Source: Caldilineaceae bacterium
Lineage (GTDB): Bacteria; Chloroflexota; Anaerolineae; Caldilineales; Caldilineaceae
DNA: 64,000 nucleotides
Assembly (NCBI GenBank): GCA_020634755.1
Contig: JACKBC010000007.1
Location: forward strand, 62,001-126,000
Reading direction: 5' to 3'
The first letter of the stretch is position 1. The number at the start of each line of letters is the position of its first letter. The notes beneath the pieces are model-generated. The model had not been told where the DNA came from. It saw nothing but the letters and a program-made list of their open reading frames with translations, and ran no database searches. This document shows, in pieces, positions 17,460 to 26,114 of the stretch. A program made the position numbers and the translations under genes.

Positions 17460-18790
17460 TGCAAACGCTGCGGTTGCTCCTGCGTTACCCGTCGGCGGCC
17501 TTTGGCATGGTGATCATTGCCATGTTGGTGGCATTGGCCATATACGCCCCCATTGCGTTGCCCTATAGTGAGGCCATTCGTCTGTGGCGCGGCGGCGAGG
17601 GCGTTTGGCAAGAATCACCCAAAAACGCGCGCCCAAGTTGGTATAACTATTTCCCCGGCGTCAATTTGCCCGAAACGATTATTCTGAACAGCCAGACCGA
17701 TCCAGCCCTGAAACAGCGCACACAGCTGTCTGATGCGCTGACCGATGTGCTTTTTACGTTTAATATTGACTACACCTATGATGGCTTTCCACAAGAGGTC
17801 GCTATCTTTTTTACCTCTGTCTATAAGGAGAAGCGCCCCCACGTTACGTTGACCTGGCATACGCCCGATGGTCGCAAAATCCAGCTGGACGATTTGACCG
17901 TGCAGGGCAGTGAAACGTACTATGTGGCGCAAGATACGCGGTTGGCGCGTAGTTTCCCGGGCCAGCCGGCTATGGAAGTACTCTTTGGCGACCCCAGCGC
18001 GACCAAGCCCACGCCGTTGCACGGTACATATACATTGGAAGCGGCGGGGCTGGTCTTTGAAGATGATGCGGATATTGACGCCAAAGTGGTTTCGTATGGA
18101 CAGCTATATGGGTTGGCCGGCACCGACCACAAGCGCCGCGATCTGACGGTAGCGCTGCTGTGGGGCGCGCCCATTGCGCTGGCGCTGGGGCTCATTGTGT
18201 CGATTGTTTCGAGCGCCAGCACGCTGATTATTGCGGCGGTGGGCGTCTGGTATGGCGGCTGGGTGGATGCCTTGATCCAGCGCATAACCGAAGTCAACAT
18301 GATTTTGCCCGGCTTGTCCATTCTGATCATGATCGGCGCACTCTATTCTAAAAGCATTTGGGTTATGTTTGGCACGTTGACGCTGCTGGGCATCTTTGGC
18401 GCCGGCATCAAATCATCGCGGGCGCTCTTTTTGCAAGTGAAAGAATCGCCCTATATTGAGGCCGCCCAAACGTATGGCGCCGGCTCTTTTCGTATCATCA
18501 CGCGCTATATGATCCCGCGCATTATTCCCACGCTGGTGCCGGGGCTGGTGGGCGCCATTCCCGGTGTGGTTTTCACCGAGGCGACGCTCTCCATCTTGGG
18601 GCTGGGCGATCCGATTCTGCCCACATGGGGCAAAATTTTAAGCGACGCCCGCTTTAACGGCGCCCTTTTCCAAGGTCATTACTATTGGGTGCTAGAGCCG
18701 TCGGTGCTGCTGATTCTTACCGGTTTGGGATTTGCCATGTTTGGCTTTGCGCTGGACCGGGTCTTTAATCCAAGATTGCGCGATGTGTAG
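17459..18790 (+). CDS. dppC: ABC transporter permease, DppC type, with large extracytoplasmic insertion (cassette 3)
   Basis: A 443-residue permease, about 120-150 residues longer than ordinary DppC. The first helix is at residues 12-33. Residues ~35-222 form a predicted extracytoplasmic insertion rich in beta-forming and aromatic residues (for example VAIFFTSVYKEKRPHVTLTW and HGTYTLEAAGLVF). The canonical core then resumes at YGLAGTDHKRRDLTVALLWG, equivalent to the usual HxLGTDxxGRDxxSRLLYG. The EAA loop is IEAAQTYGAGSFRIITRYMIPR. The insertion would face the permuted binding protein and may form its docking site; that is inference. Translationally coupled to the preceding permease. Confidence 0.9.
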   Translation: MQTLRLLLRYPSAAFGMVIIAMLVALAIYAPIALPYSEAIRLWRGGEGVWQESPKNARPSWYNYFPGVNLPETIILNSQTDPALKQRTQLSDALTDVLFTFNIDYTYDGFPQEVAIFFTSVYKEKRPHVTLTWHTPDGRKIQLDDLTVQGSETYYVAQDTRLARSFPGQPAMEVLFGDPSATKPTPLHGTYTLEAAGLVFEDDADIDAKVVSYGQLYGLAGTDHKRRDLTVALLWGAPIALALGLIVSIVSSASTLIIAAVGVWYGGWVDALIQRITEVNMILPGLSILIMIGALYSKSIWVMFGTLTLLGIFGAGIKSSRALFLQVKESPYIEAAQTYGAGSFRIITRYMIPRIIPTLVPGLVGAIPGVVFTEATLSILGLGDPILPTWGKILSDARFNGALFQGHYYWVLEPSVLLILTGLGFAMFGFALDRVFNPRLRDV

Positions 18791-18850
18791 GAATTTACCA
18801 GGGACGATTTACGATTTACGCGCTCTGGTTGACGGGCTGGATTTGTCACT

Positions 18851-18930
18851 CACGTTACGCAGCGACAGCCAGTCGGCAAGAGAAAAACAGGAACGCCGGC
18901 GAGTCGACTTTCCTTTAGGCTTGCGTAACA
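18851..18930 (+). repeat. MITE-like 80-bp element (family 1)
   Basis: Matches 7071-7150 at 72 of 80 positions, with the same inverted ends GTTACGCA and TGCGTAAC. It lies in the 320-bp gap between the cassette 3 permease and dppD. The rest of that gap is AT-rich with scattered ATCGTAAAT words and no gene. Confidence 0.75.
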
Positions 18931-19111
18931 TAAATTTGTAAGTCGGGGATTGTATCGTAAATGGTAGAAGATTTTGCTCAATAGATTGCACAGATTTTGC
19001 AGATTATCTGTTTTAGAAAACAAACTCACAACGTACGAGTACAGATGCTAAACGAAATCACCTTGTAAATCGTAAATCAAATATTGTACATTATAAAATC
19101 GTAAATCATCC

Positions 19112-20110
19112 ATGTCTACTGAGCCATTATTGCGAATTGAAAACCTACGTCTCTATTACCGGACGAACCAGGGCACTGTCAAAGCCGTTGACGATATTAA
19201 CTTTGCGATGAACCGCAACGAAGCCGTGGTGATTTTGGGCGAATCGGGCTGCGGCAAAACGTCATTGACGCGGGCGCTGTTGCGGTTGTTGCCCAAGAAT
19301 ATAGATCAATATTCGGGCAAAGTGCTGCTGGACGGCATCAACGTTATGGAGATGAATGAGGGAAATTTTCGGCGCGACGTGCGCTGGTCCAAAATCTCCA
19401 TGGTGCCGCAGGCGGCCATGAATTCGCTCAACCCAGTGCTCAAGGTGGGCGATCAGGTGACCGAGCCGCTGCTGACGCACACCAATGTCAGCAAAGAGGA
19501 AGCCTGGGCGCGGGCCCGCCAGATCTTCCAGCAAGTGGGTGTGCCCGTTGATTTCTTGAACCGCTTTGCTTTTGAGTTGAGCGGCGGCATGCGTCAGCGC
19601 ACGGCCATTGCCATGGCGCTGATCACCAACCCGGCTCTGATCATTTTAGATGAACCCACTTCTGCGCTGGACGTGTTGACCCAGGCCAATATTATGAATA
19701 CGCTCAAGCGCATTAAATGGGAATCGGAGACCAGCTTTATCCTGATCACCCACGACATTGCCACGTCCAGCGAATTGGCCGATCGGGTGGCCGTCATGTA
19801 TGCCGGGCAGATGGTGGAAGTAAGCGACGCTGAGCGCTTTTTCTCCGTTCCCCAACACCCCTATTCGCAAAAATTGTTGGCCAGCGTACCCAAGCTGCGG
19901 CAGACCGCCGAGCCAGACTTTATCTCTGGTCAGCCGCCCAGCCTGCTCAATCTGCCCAGTGGATGCCGCTTTGCCGCCCGCTGTCCGCAACGGTTTGCGC
20001 GTTGCGACCAGACGCCGCCCATTATTGAGACCGGTGGGCGCTCCGTTCAGTGCTGGCTCTATGCCCCCGAAGCACAGGCTGAACTGACCCAAGCAGAGGT
20101 GGCGGCGTGA
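19112..20110 (+). CDS. dppD: Oligo-/dipeptide-type ABC transporter ATPase (DppD family, cassette 3)
   Basis: A 332-residue ATPase with Walker A GESGCGKT near residues 48-55, signature LSGGMRQRTAIAMAL near 158 and Walker B LIILDEPTSALD near 178. The C-terminal extension keeps the cysteine cluster (CRFAARCPQRFARC). No clear ribosome-binding site is visible before the ATG at 19112, although the N-terminal alignment supports this start. The stop overlaps the next gene's GTG by four bases. It supplies energy to the cassette 3 permeases. Confidence 0.94.
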   Translation: MSTEPLLRIENLRLYYRTNQGTVKAVDDINFAMNRNEAVVILGESGCGKTSLTRALLRLLPKNIDQYSGKVLLDGINVMEMNEGNFRRDVRWSKISMVPQAAMNSLNPVLKVGDQVTEPLLTHTNVSKEEAWARARQIFQQVGVPVDFLNRFAFELSGGMRQRTAIAMALITNPALIILDEPTSALDVLTQANIMNTLKRIKWESETSFILITHDIATSSELADRVAVMYAGQMVEVSDAERFFSVPQHPYSQKLLASVPKLRQTAEPDFISGQPPSLLNLPSGCRFAARCPQRFARCDQTPPIIETGGRSVQCWLYAPEAQAELTQAEVAA

Positions 20111-21165
20111 CGGTGGAACAGGCTCTTTCAACTGCGCAAACAGAAGTGACGCCAGACTCAGCCTTGCCCAACTCCAAGGCTGACCGCACGCCCTTGCTCT
20201 CTGTGCAGGACGTACACACCTGGTTTGAATTGCGCCGCTGGGGCTTTGGCCGGGCGGGGCATGTGCGGGCGGTGGATGGCGTCAGCTTTGATATGTATGC
20301 CGGTGATGCTGTGGCCGTGGTGGGTGAAAGCGGTTGCGGCAAGTCCAGCCTGATGAAGACTATTTTGGGGCTGCACATGCCCACCCGTGGCGAAATTGTG
20401 TTTGAGGGCCGCCGCCTCACCACGCTTAACCGCGAAGCGTTGCGCTGGTACCGTTCGCAGGTTGGCTATGTACAGCAGGATCCCTTTGGGGCGCTGGCGC
20501 CTTTTATGCACATTGAGCGCATTTTGGAAGAGCCACTGATCGTGCAGGGCATGAAGAACGCACGCGAGCGCGCCGACCGTATTCGCGAAGTCATGCACGA
20601 GGTGCGCCTGACGCCGGTGGAAGATTTCCTGGGCAAGTTTCCGCATATGCTCAGCGGGGGCCAACAGCAGCGCGTGGTCGTAGCGCGCGCCATGATCTTG
20701 CGCCCCAAGCTGATTGTGGCCGATGAGCCGGTCTCCATGCTGGATGCCTCGGTGCGCGTGGAAATCCTGCGTCTGTTGCAGGGGCTCCAGCGTTCACACA
20801 ACCTGGCCGTGCTCTACATCACCCACGATCTTTCGACCGTGCGCTATTTCTCCGAGCGCATTTTTGTAATGTATGCGGGCAAGATCATCGAAAAGGCGGA
20901 GGTGAATGATCTGCTGCGCAATGCGTATCATCCCTACACCGATGCGCTGCTGGCGGCCATTCCCGACCCGGATGCCCACAATGCAACCCATCTGCGCGAG
21001 GTGCCGCCGGGCGAACCCCCCAATTTGATCAACCCGCCGGCTGGCTGTCGCTTTCACCCCCGCTGCAACCGCGTCATCGAGGGGCTGTGCGAAGTGCAGA
21101 TCCCGCCCGACTTCGAACCGGAACCCAATCACTTTGCGGCGTGCTGGCTGTATAAAGAGGAGTGA
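20107..21165 (+). CDS. dppF: Oligo-/dipeptide-type ABC transporter ATPase (DppF family, cassette 3)
   Basis: A 352-residue ATPase starting at GTG (20107) in a GTGA overlap with the preceding stop. Walker A GESGCGKS is near residues 75-82, the signature LSGGQQQRVVVARAM near 183, and Walker B LIVADEPVSMLDAS near 204. The C-terminal cysteine cluster is CRFHPRCNRVIEGLC. The first ~30 residues are a nonconserved leader. It completes the cassette 3 transporter. The position where most family members have ALD is MLD here, a minor change. Confidence 0.94.
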   Translation: MTVEQALSTAQTEVTPDSALPNSKADRTPLLSVQDVHTWFELRRWGFGRAGHVRAVDGVSFDMYAGDAVAVVGESGCGKSSLMKTILGLHMPTRGEIVFEGRRLTTLNREALRWYRSQVGYVQQDPFGALAPFMHIERILEEPLIVQGMKNARERADRIREVMHEVRLTPVEDFLGKFPHMLSGGQQQRVVVARAMILRPKLIVADEPVSMLDASVRVEILRLLQGLQRSHNLAVLYITHDLSTVRYFSERIFVMYAGKIIEKAEVNDLLRNAYHPYTDALLAAIPDPDAHNATHLREVPPGEPPNLINPPAGCRFHPRCNRVIEGLCEVQIPPDFEPEPNHFAACWLYKEE

Positions 21166-21251
21166 GCAACAGATTATGCTGCGGTTGTGATGAAAACCGT
21201 CGTTTTCCGTCAGAGTCGTGTACGTCGCCCAATAAGGGGCAAGATTACACG

Positions 21252-21362
21252 GGGCGTGGCCTCCCCCTGATATTGCGCTTCAGCGCAATATCTGTCCCTC
21301 TCCACGAGGTGGAGAGGGACGCGGCGCACCCGCAGGGTGCAAAGCCGGGAGAGGCCACGCCC
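21252..21362. repeat. Cloverleaf-like composite palindrome
   Basis: An outer 12-bp stem (GGGCGTGGCCTC at 21252-21263 with GAGGCCACGCCC at 21351-21362) encloses three perfect hairpins. They are ATATTGCGCT/AGCGCAATAT (21270-21291), GTCCCTCTCCAC/GTGGAGAGGGAC (21294-21320) and GCACCC/GGGTGC (21326-21340). It follows the cassette 3 dppF stop and may serve as its 3' end. No gene is encoded. Confidence 0.8.
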
Positions 21363-21406
21363 GTCAGAGTTTCATTCAAAGCAAAGTATAGTTGCTAAAT
21401 CAGCTG

Positions 21407-21613
21407 ATGGTTAAAATCAACAACCCGCTACTCTTTATTTTGCTGGGGGGAATCCTGATTTTTGTGGGGTTCGGCGCCGTCTTTGGCATGGTGCTGCGTC
21501 TGTGGCAAGCTGGCTTTGCGCTCAGCTTTTTGGCTTATGCATCCTCGCTGGTGGGCACGTTGTTGAGCCTGCTGGGCATTTTGGAGTTCCACCAGCGCGA
21601 CGATGGATATTAG
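21407..21613 (+). CDS. Small two-helix membrane protein, unknown function
   Basis: A 68-residue protein with two predicted membrane helices (about residues 7-30 and 35-58) and a charged C-terminus ending HQRDDGY. I chose the ATG at 21407; an in-frame TTG at 21392 is possible. No recognisable family. The ribosome-binding site is weak. It stands alone between the cassette 3 transporter and the convergent dnaJ-like gene, so the call as a real gene is moderate. Confidence 0.5.
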   Translation: MVKINNPLLFILLGGILIFVGFGAVFGMVLRLWQAGFALSFLAYASSLVGTLLSLLGILEFHQRDDGY

Positions 21614-21729
21614 AAAATCCATATCAAAAAACCGCAGGTTATACAGACGGCGCAAATTGTAAATCGAAATCTGCGTTTATCTGTGTAACCTGCGGTTCAA
21701 AGCGCAATCAGATGCGTTCCTGCATCTGG

Positions 21730-22662
21730 CTATTTCTGCATAGCTCGCAACTTCTCAAAGAGTTCCCGCTCTTCTGCAGTTAGTGCCGTGGGCAGTTTCA
21801 CTTCAACCTCTACCAGCAGGTCACCCTTTTCGCCACCCTTTTTCAAATGCGGCATGCCTAACCCACGCAGGCGGAACGTGCGGCCATTTTGGGTGCCGGC
21901 CGGGATTGTCAAAATAACCGGTCGCTCCATGGTTGGGGCCTGCACTTCGCCGCCCAATAGCGCCGTGTATAAATCAACGCTGGCTTTGACGCGTAAGTTA
22001 TCCCCTTCGCGCTGGAACTGATCGTGCGGCTTGACGGTCACCACCAAAATAATGTTGCCCATGCCGCCGGCGTTGGAAACCCGCACTTTGGAGCCAGTTT
22101 TTACGCCGGCGGGGATTGTCACCTGGAAGCGCGTCCCTTCATCGCTTTGCAATGTGCGCTCTGTGCCGCGATACGCTTCTTCGAGCGTGACCGAAACGGG
22201 CACCTCGGCAGCGGCGCGGGTGCGCGGTACGCTTCTGCTGCCATTAAAGCCGCCTGTACTTTGTGGGCGGCGACCACCCATACCGCCGCCAAAGAGCGAT
22301 TCAAAGAAGCTGGAAAAGTCGCCGCCGCCAAACATCTGTTCAAACTCTTCTGGCGAAACGGTGCGCGTCTGCCCACCGCCACGGCCCCCTTGGTACTGGG
22401 ACCAGAAGTCTTGGGCATTACCGCCGGTGCGGGCATACTGTTCCCACTGGGACCCAAAACGGTCATATTGGCTGCGCTTTTCCTTGTCTGAAAGCACAGT
22501 ATAGGCTTCATTGACCTCTTTGAATTTGCGCTCAGCCTCGGCATCCCCCTGGTTTTTGTCTGGGTGATACTGCTGTGCCAGCTTGCGAAACGCTTTTTTT
22601 ATCTCTTTTTCATCGGCATTGCGTGCAACGCCTAAAATTTTGTAATAGTCTTTGTAATCCAT
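21730..22662 (-). CDS. dnaJ: DnaJ-type co-chaperone (CbpA-like, no zinc finger)
   Basis: This 310-residue protein stimulates DnaK ATPase activity and presents substrates to it. The J domain occupies residues 1-70 with the HPD motif at YHPDKN. A Gly/Phe-rich region follows (residues ~75-135, FGGGDFSSFFESLFGGGMGG). Two beta-barrel substrate-binding domains follow, with no CxxCxGxG zinc centre, so it is of the CbpA/type II class. It lies 21 bp downstream of grpE on the same strand. Confidence 0.93.
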   Translation of the reverse strand: MDYKDYYKILGVARNADEKEIKKAFRKLAQQYHPDKNQGDAEAERKFKEVNEAYTVLSDKEKRSQYDRFGSQWEQYARTGGNAQDFWSQYQGGRGGGQTRTVSPEEFEQMFGGGDFSSFFESLFGGGMGGRRPQSTGGFNGSRSVPRTRAAAEVPVSVTLEEAYRGTERTLQSDEGTRFQVTIPAGVKTGSKVRVSNAGGMGNIILVVTVKPHDQFQREGDNLRVKASVDLYTALLGGEVQAPTMERPVILTIPAGTQNGRTFRLRGLGMPHLKKGGEKGDLLVEVEVKLPTALTAEERELFEKLRAMQK

Positions 22663-22683
22663 TGGCGTTCTACTCCGTTGGCG

Positions 22684-23508
22684 TTAAGCGCCACTCAATA
22701 ACACTCGGGCCGGACGCAGCAGCTTATCTCCATCCATATAGCCGGTCTGCAATACATGCACTACGTGATCGTGCGGCAAATCGCTATTGGCATCTCGCCC
22801 TACGGCTTCGTGCAAATTGGGGTCAAATAGTTGACCTGCCGCCGCAATAGGCGTCACGTCGTATCGTTTTAATGTATGCAAAAAGGCACTCAGCGTTGCC
22901 TGAATATCGTCGATAAATGGCTGGTTTGCTCGCGCTACGGCCCCCTGGCCTTCCGCGCCAGCGGCCAGAACCGCCTGAGTCTCTGGCGCAAGGTTTTCCG
23001 CGTGTTGCAGCGCTAGCTCCAGATGGTCGGCCAGCGGCAACATGTCCAGCAGAATGCGATTGCGCTCTTCGCGCACTTCCGCTGACGAACGCTGTTCCCA
23101 GCGTTTGCGCAAATTATCCATGTCGGCCTGCAACCGTACAAAACGCTCCTGCCATTCGCCGCCATTATCGGTTTGCGCTTGCTCCTTTGGCAGATTGGCA
23201 AGCTGTTGCTCTGCTTCGTCCAGCGCTGTTTTCAACCACAGGATTTCGGCGTCCAGCTTTTTAATGTCGGCTGTCTGCTGGGCAATGGCGTCACTTTTAA
23301 TTTTAAGCTGATCGGTTTGTTCCTTGCCCAGACGTTGCAGCCGCTGAATTTCCAGCGCTTGCTCTTTATATTGCTCTTGCAAAGACAAATGCGCCCGATA
23401 GAGGGAGTGATAATCTTCCAAAGTGGGCACACTTTGCACATTGCGCTGCCGGGGGTTCTGTTTGCGCTGCGACTGCGAACGCCCCGAACGATCAAATAGA
23501 TCTGACAT
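22684..23508 (-). CDS. grpE: GrpE nucleotide exchange factor
   Basis: A 274-residue protein that releases ADP from DnaK. The N-terminal ~60 residues are basic and disordered. Residues ~35-105 form an unusually long predicted coiled coil (EQALEIQRLQRLGKEQTDQL and on). The conserved GrpE core follows, with ADMDNLRKRWEQR, LLDMLPLADHLELAL and the beta domain with LFDPNLHEAVGRD. I chose the ATG at 23508, spaced from GAGGAG; a GTG six bases further upstream is in frame. It is separated from dnaK by two MITE-like elements and a terminator. Confidence 0.93.
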   Translation of the reverse strand: MSDLFDRSGRSQSQRKQNPRQRNVQSVPTLEDYHSLYRAHLSLQEQYKEQALEIQRLQRLGKEQTDQLKIKSDAIAQQTADIKKLDAEILWLKTALDEAEQQLANLPKEQAQTDNGGEWQERFVRLQADMDNLRKRWEQRSSAEVREERNRILLDMLPLADHLELALQHAENLAPETQAVLAAGAEGQGAVARANQPFIDDIQATLSAFLHTLKRYDVTPIAAAGQLFDPNLHEAVGRDANSDLPHDHVVHVLQTGYMDGDKLLRPARVLLSGA

Positions 23509-23530
23509 TCCCACTCCTCAATATATATAG

Positions 23531-23609
23531 AACTTACGCAAGCCTTGGGAAAAACTGCCACGTCAGGTACGTTATGCGCTCTTCGCGAACCGCGGGCGCT
23601 GCGTAAGTC
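23531..23609. repeat. MITE-like element (family 1), dnaK-grpE gap
   Basis: AACTTACGCA on the left and TGCGTAAGTC on the right bound 79 bp. The inner ends (AAGCCTTGG and GGGCGC) match the copy at 8821. Short AT repeats (ATATATATAG and ATATAAATAG) precede this copy and the next one, which may mark target duplication. Confidence 0.75.
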
Positions 23610-23630
23610 GTGCTATATCTATATAAATAG

Positions 23631-23709
23631 AACTTACGCAAGCCTTCCGTAAAGTGCTTGGTCAGTGATGAATGCTTCCTCTGGCCATCCAAAGGGGCAA
23701 TGTAAGTCC
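23631..23709. repeat. MITE-like element (family 1), second copy in the dnaK-grpE gap
   Basis: It begins AACTTACGCAAGCCTT and ends AATGTAAGTCC, a decayed form of the right end. It is placed 21 bp from the previous copy, so the two are in tandem. Confidence 0.6.
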
Positions 23710-23735
23710 TATAAACGTATTATGCGCTATTAAAA

Positions 23736-23760
23736 CGGGCGGGGCAAACCGCCCCGCCCG
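23736..23760 (-). terminator. Intrinsic terminator downstream of dnaK
   Basis: A perfect 10-bp GC stem (CGGGCGGGGC/GCCCCGCCCG, loop of 5) is followed on the minus strand by TTTTAAT. It would end the dnaK transcript before grpE, implying a separate grpE-dnaJ promoter, possibly within the repeat DNA. Confidence 0.75.
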
Positions 23761-23838
23761 CCTTCTATTATCTGTTACGTCTTGTGTGCTGGGCTTGCGC
23801 AAGCCACCGCTGCGCAACCCGTCCATAAGACCTAATGT

Positions 23839-23913
23839 CTATCCGTAAATTCCCTGGCCTCAAACCCATCTTCTATGCGTAAGCGTAAGTTTTAAAACCA
23901 CATTTACGGATAG
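23839..23913. repeat. MITE-like element (family 2)
   Basis: Perfect 12-bp inverted ends CTATCCGTAAAT (23839-23850) and ATTTACGGATAG (23902-23913) bound a 75-bp element just downstream of the dnaK stop. Flanking similarity extends outward to GACCTAATGT on the left and GTTCTAA on the right. A shorter relative occurs at 57251-57296 inside the T-box leader. Confidence 0.65.
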
Positions 23914-23925
23914 GTTCTAAGCGGA

Positions 23926-25839
23926 TTAGACCTGGCGGAATTCGCCTTCCACCACATCGTCCTCGTCGGCTTCGCCGGTAGGGGCAGAACCGTTCGGGCT
24001 GGCTTCGTCCGGGCCTGCACCATTGGCGCTGGCCTGCTGATACATCTGCTGGGTCAGCACATGGCTGGCCTGTTGCAACTGCTCGGTCAGGCTCTTGATG
24101 CGGTCCAGATCGTTGCTGTCTTTGACGCTCTTCAAGTCTTCAATCGTCTGTTCGATCTGGCCCCGGTCGTTCACCGGCACCTTGTCGCCTAGGTCGCTCA
24201 GCGCTTTTTCGGCGCTGTAAATCATCTGGTCGGCCGCATTGCGTGCATCGACCAGTTCACGGCGCTTGCCGTCTTCCGCCTCGTGCGACTTGGCTTCCTG
24301 CACCAACCGATCCACTTCATCCGAAGAGAGGTTGGTCGAGGCCGTAATCTGTACACTCTGCTCTTTGCTCGTGGCTTTGTCTTTGGCGCTCACGTTCAAA
24401 ATACCGTTGGCGTCAATATCAAAGGTCACTTCCACCTGCGGCACACCGCGTGGGGCCGCCGGAATCCCATCAAGACGGAAGTTGCCCAGCGTCTTGTTGT
24501 CGGCCGCCATGGGGCGTTCACCCTGCAGAATATGGATGTCCACAGCGGTCTGGCTGTCCGCCGCCGTGCTGAAGACTTCGGTCTTCTTGGTTGGAATCGT
24601 GGTGTTGCGCGGAATCTGCACAGTCATCACGCCGCCCAATGTTTCCAGACCCAGGCTCAGCGGGGTCACGTCCAGCAGCAACAGGTCGCTAACTTCGCCA
24701 CCCAACACACCGGCCTGAATGGCTGCGCCCACCGCCACGACCTCATCGGGGTTAACGCCACGATTGGGCTCTTTGCCGGTCAACTGGCGCACCAGATCTT
24801 GCACCATGGGCATGCGGGTGGAACCACCCACCATCACCACTTCGTCAAGCTGAGTGGCCGAAAGGCCAGCATCCTTTAGCGCGCTGTGGAACGGTTTCTT
24901 ACAGCGGTCAATCAGGTCCGCCGTAAGTTGCTCAAACTTGCTGCGCGACAGGTTGGTGGCCAAGTGCTTGGGACCAGAGCTATCCGCCGTAATAAAAGGC
25001 AGGTTAATTTCCGCCTGCGTGGTGGAAGAAAGCTCGATTTTGGCCTTTTCCGCCGCCTCTCGCAAGCGCTGTAGCGCCTGGCGATCTTGGCTCAGGTCAA
25101 TGCCCTGTTCCTTCTTGAATTCTTCGACCAGCCACTTTACAATACGCTCATCCCAGTCGTCACCACCCAAGTGTGTATCACCATTGGTCGACTTCACCTC
25201 GATGACGCCGTCGCCTACTTCCAGCACAGACACATCAAATGTACCGCCACCCAGGTCAAAGACCAGAATGGTCTCGTCCGTTTTCTTGTCCAAGCCATAA
25301 GCTACGGCAGCTGCCGTGGGCTCGTTAATAATGCGCAACACTTCCAGACCGGCAATTTGGCCGGCATCTTTGGTGGCCTGGCGCTGGCTGTCGTTAAAAT
25401 AAGCCGGCACCGTAATCACGGCCTGCTTAACATCTTCGCCCAGGTAAGATTCGGCATCGCGCTTGAGCTTGCCCAGCACCATGGCGCTGATTTCCTGCGG
25501 CGTGTACACCTTATTTTTAGATGGAATCGAAACGCGGGCATCGTGGTTTGGTCCCTCTGCAATGGTGTATGGAACCATCTCCTGCGTGCGTCGGGTTTCG
25601 ACGTCGTCAAAACGACGACCCATCAAGCGCTTTACTGAAAAGATTGTATTTTCCGGGTTGACCACGGCCTGGCGTTTTGCGGTAATGCCAACCAGACGAT
25701 TGCCATCTTTGGCAAAAGCCACAACCGATGGCGTAGTGCGATTGCCTTCCGCATTCGCAATTACAGTGGGATCGCCGCCTTCCATAACGGCGACTACGCT
25801 GTTGGTGGTACCCAGATCAATGCCTATAATTTTAGCCAT
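23926..25839 (-). CDS. dnaK: Chaperone DnaK (Hsp70)
   Basis: A 637-residue Hsp70. The nucleotide-binding domain begins GIDLGTTNSVVAVMEGG at residues 5-21, with the second phosphate motif DLGGGTFDVSVLEVGDG near 195 and the adenosine motif VGGSTRMPMVQDLV near 340. The substrate-binding domain begins near DVTPLSLGLETLGG (~390). It is followed by the helical lid and an acidic tail (GEADEDDVVEGEFRQV). GGAGG lies 11 bases before the ATG. It functions with the grpE and dnaJ genes immediately downstream. No CIRCE operator was found upstream. Confidence 0.97.
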   Translation of the reverse strand: MAKIIGIDLGTTNSVVAVMEGGDPTVIANAEGNRTTPSVVAFAKDGNRLVGITAKRQAVVNPENTIFSVKRLMGRRFDDVETRRTQEMVPYTIAEGPNHDARVSIPSKNKVYTPQEISAMVLGKLKRDAESYLGEDVKQAVITVPAYFNDSQRQATKDAGQIAGLEVLRIINEPTAAAVAYGLDKKTDETILVFDLGGGTFDVSVLEVGDGVIEVKSTNGDTHLGGDDWDERIVKWLVEEFKKEQGIDLSQDRQALQRLREAAEKAKIELSSTTQAEINLPFITADSSGPKHLATNLSRSKFEQLTADLIDRCKKPFHSALKDAGLSATQLDEVVMVGGSTRMPMVQDLVRQLTGKEPNRGVNPDEVVAVGAAIQAGVLGGEVSDLLLLDVTPLSLGLETLGGVMTVQIPRNTTIPTKKTEVFSTAADSQTAVDIHILQGERPMAADNKTLGNFRLDGIPAAPRGVPQVEVTFDIDANGILNVSAKDKATSKEQSVQITASTNLSSDEVDRLVQEAKSHEAEDGKRRELVDARNAADQMIYSAEKALSDLGDKVPVNDRGQIEQTIEDLKSVKDSNDLDRIKSLTEQLQQASHVLTQQMYQQASANGAGPDEASPNGSAPTGEADEDDVVEGEFRQV

Positions 25840-26114
25840 TATAAAAAAAGTCCTCCGTCGAATTTATAGTAGTCGAATTTAGTATTCGTAATATGGCCCG
25901 TTTTTCACTAGCAATGACTCCATTTTACCGTATTTATGTCAGCATAGAATATGGCCAACGTTAGCAAAGTGTTTGCGTTTTTATCGTTTTATCTGTGGTT
26001 CGCACCGTACTTCGGGTTGTGATATGATAAGCCCATTGCAGCTAACATGGCTGAAAATATTGGGCAAATCATCCAAAATTGGATGATAAAACAAAACTGA
26101 ATCAGGAGACTCTT

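Noticed and set aside
25840..26114. A CIRCE operator or other HrcA site upstream of dnaK
   Set aside because: No TTAGCACTC-N9-GAGTGCTAA or close variant is present; only two direct GTCGAATTTA words are seen.
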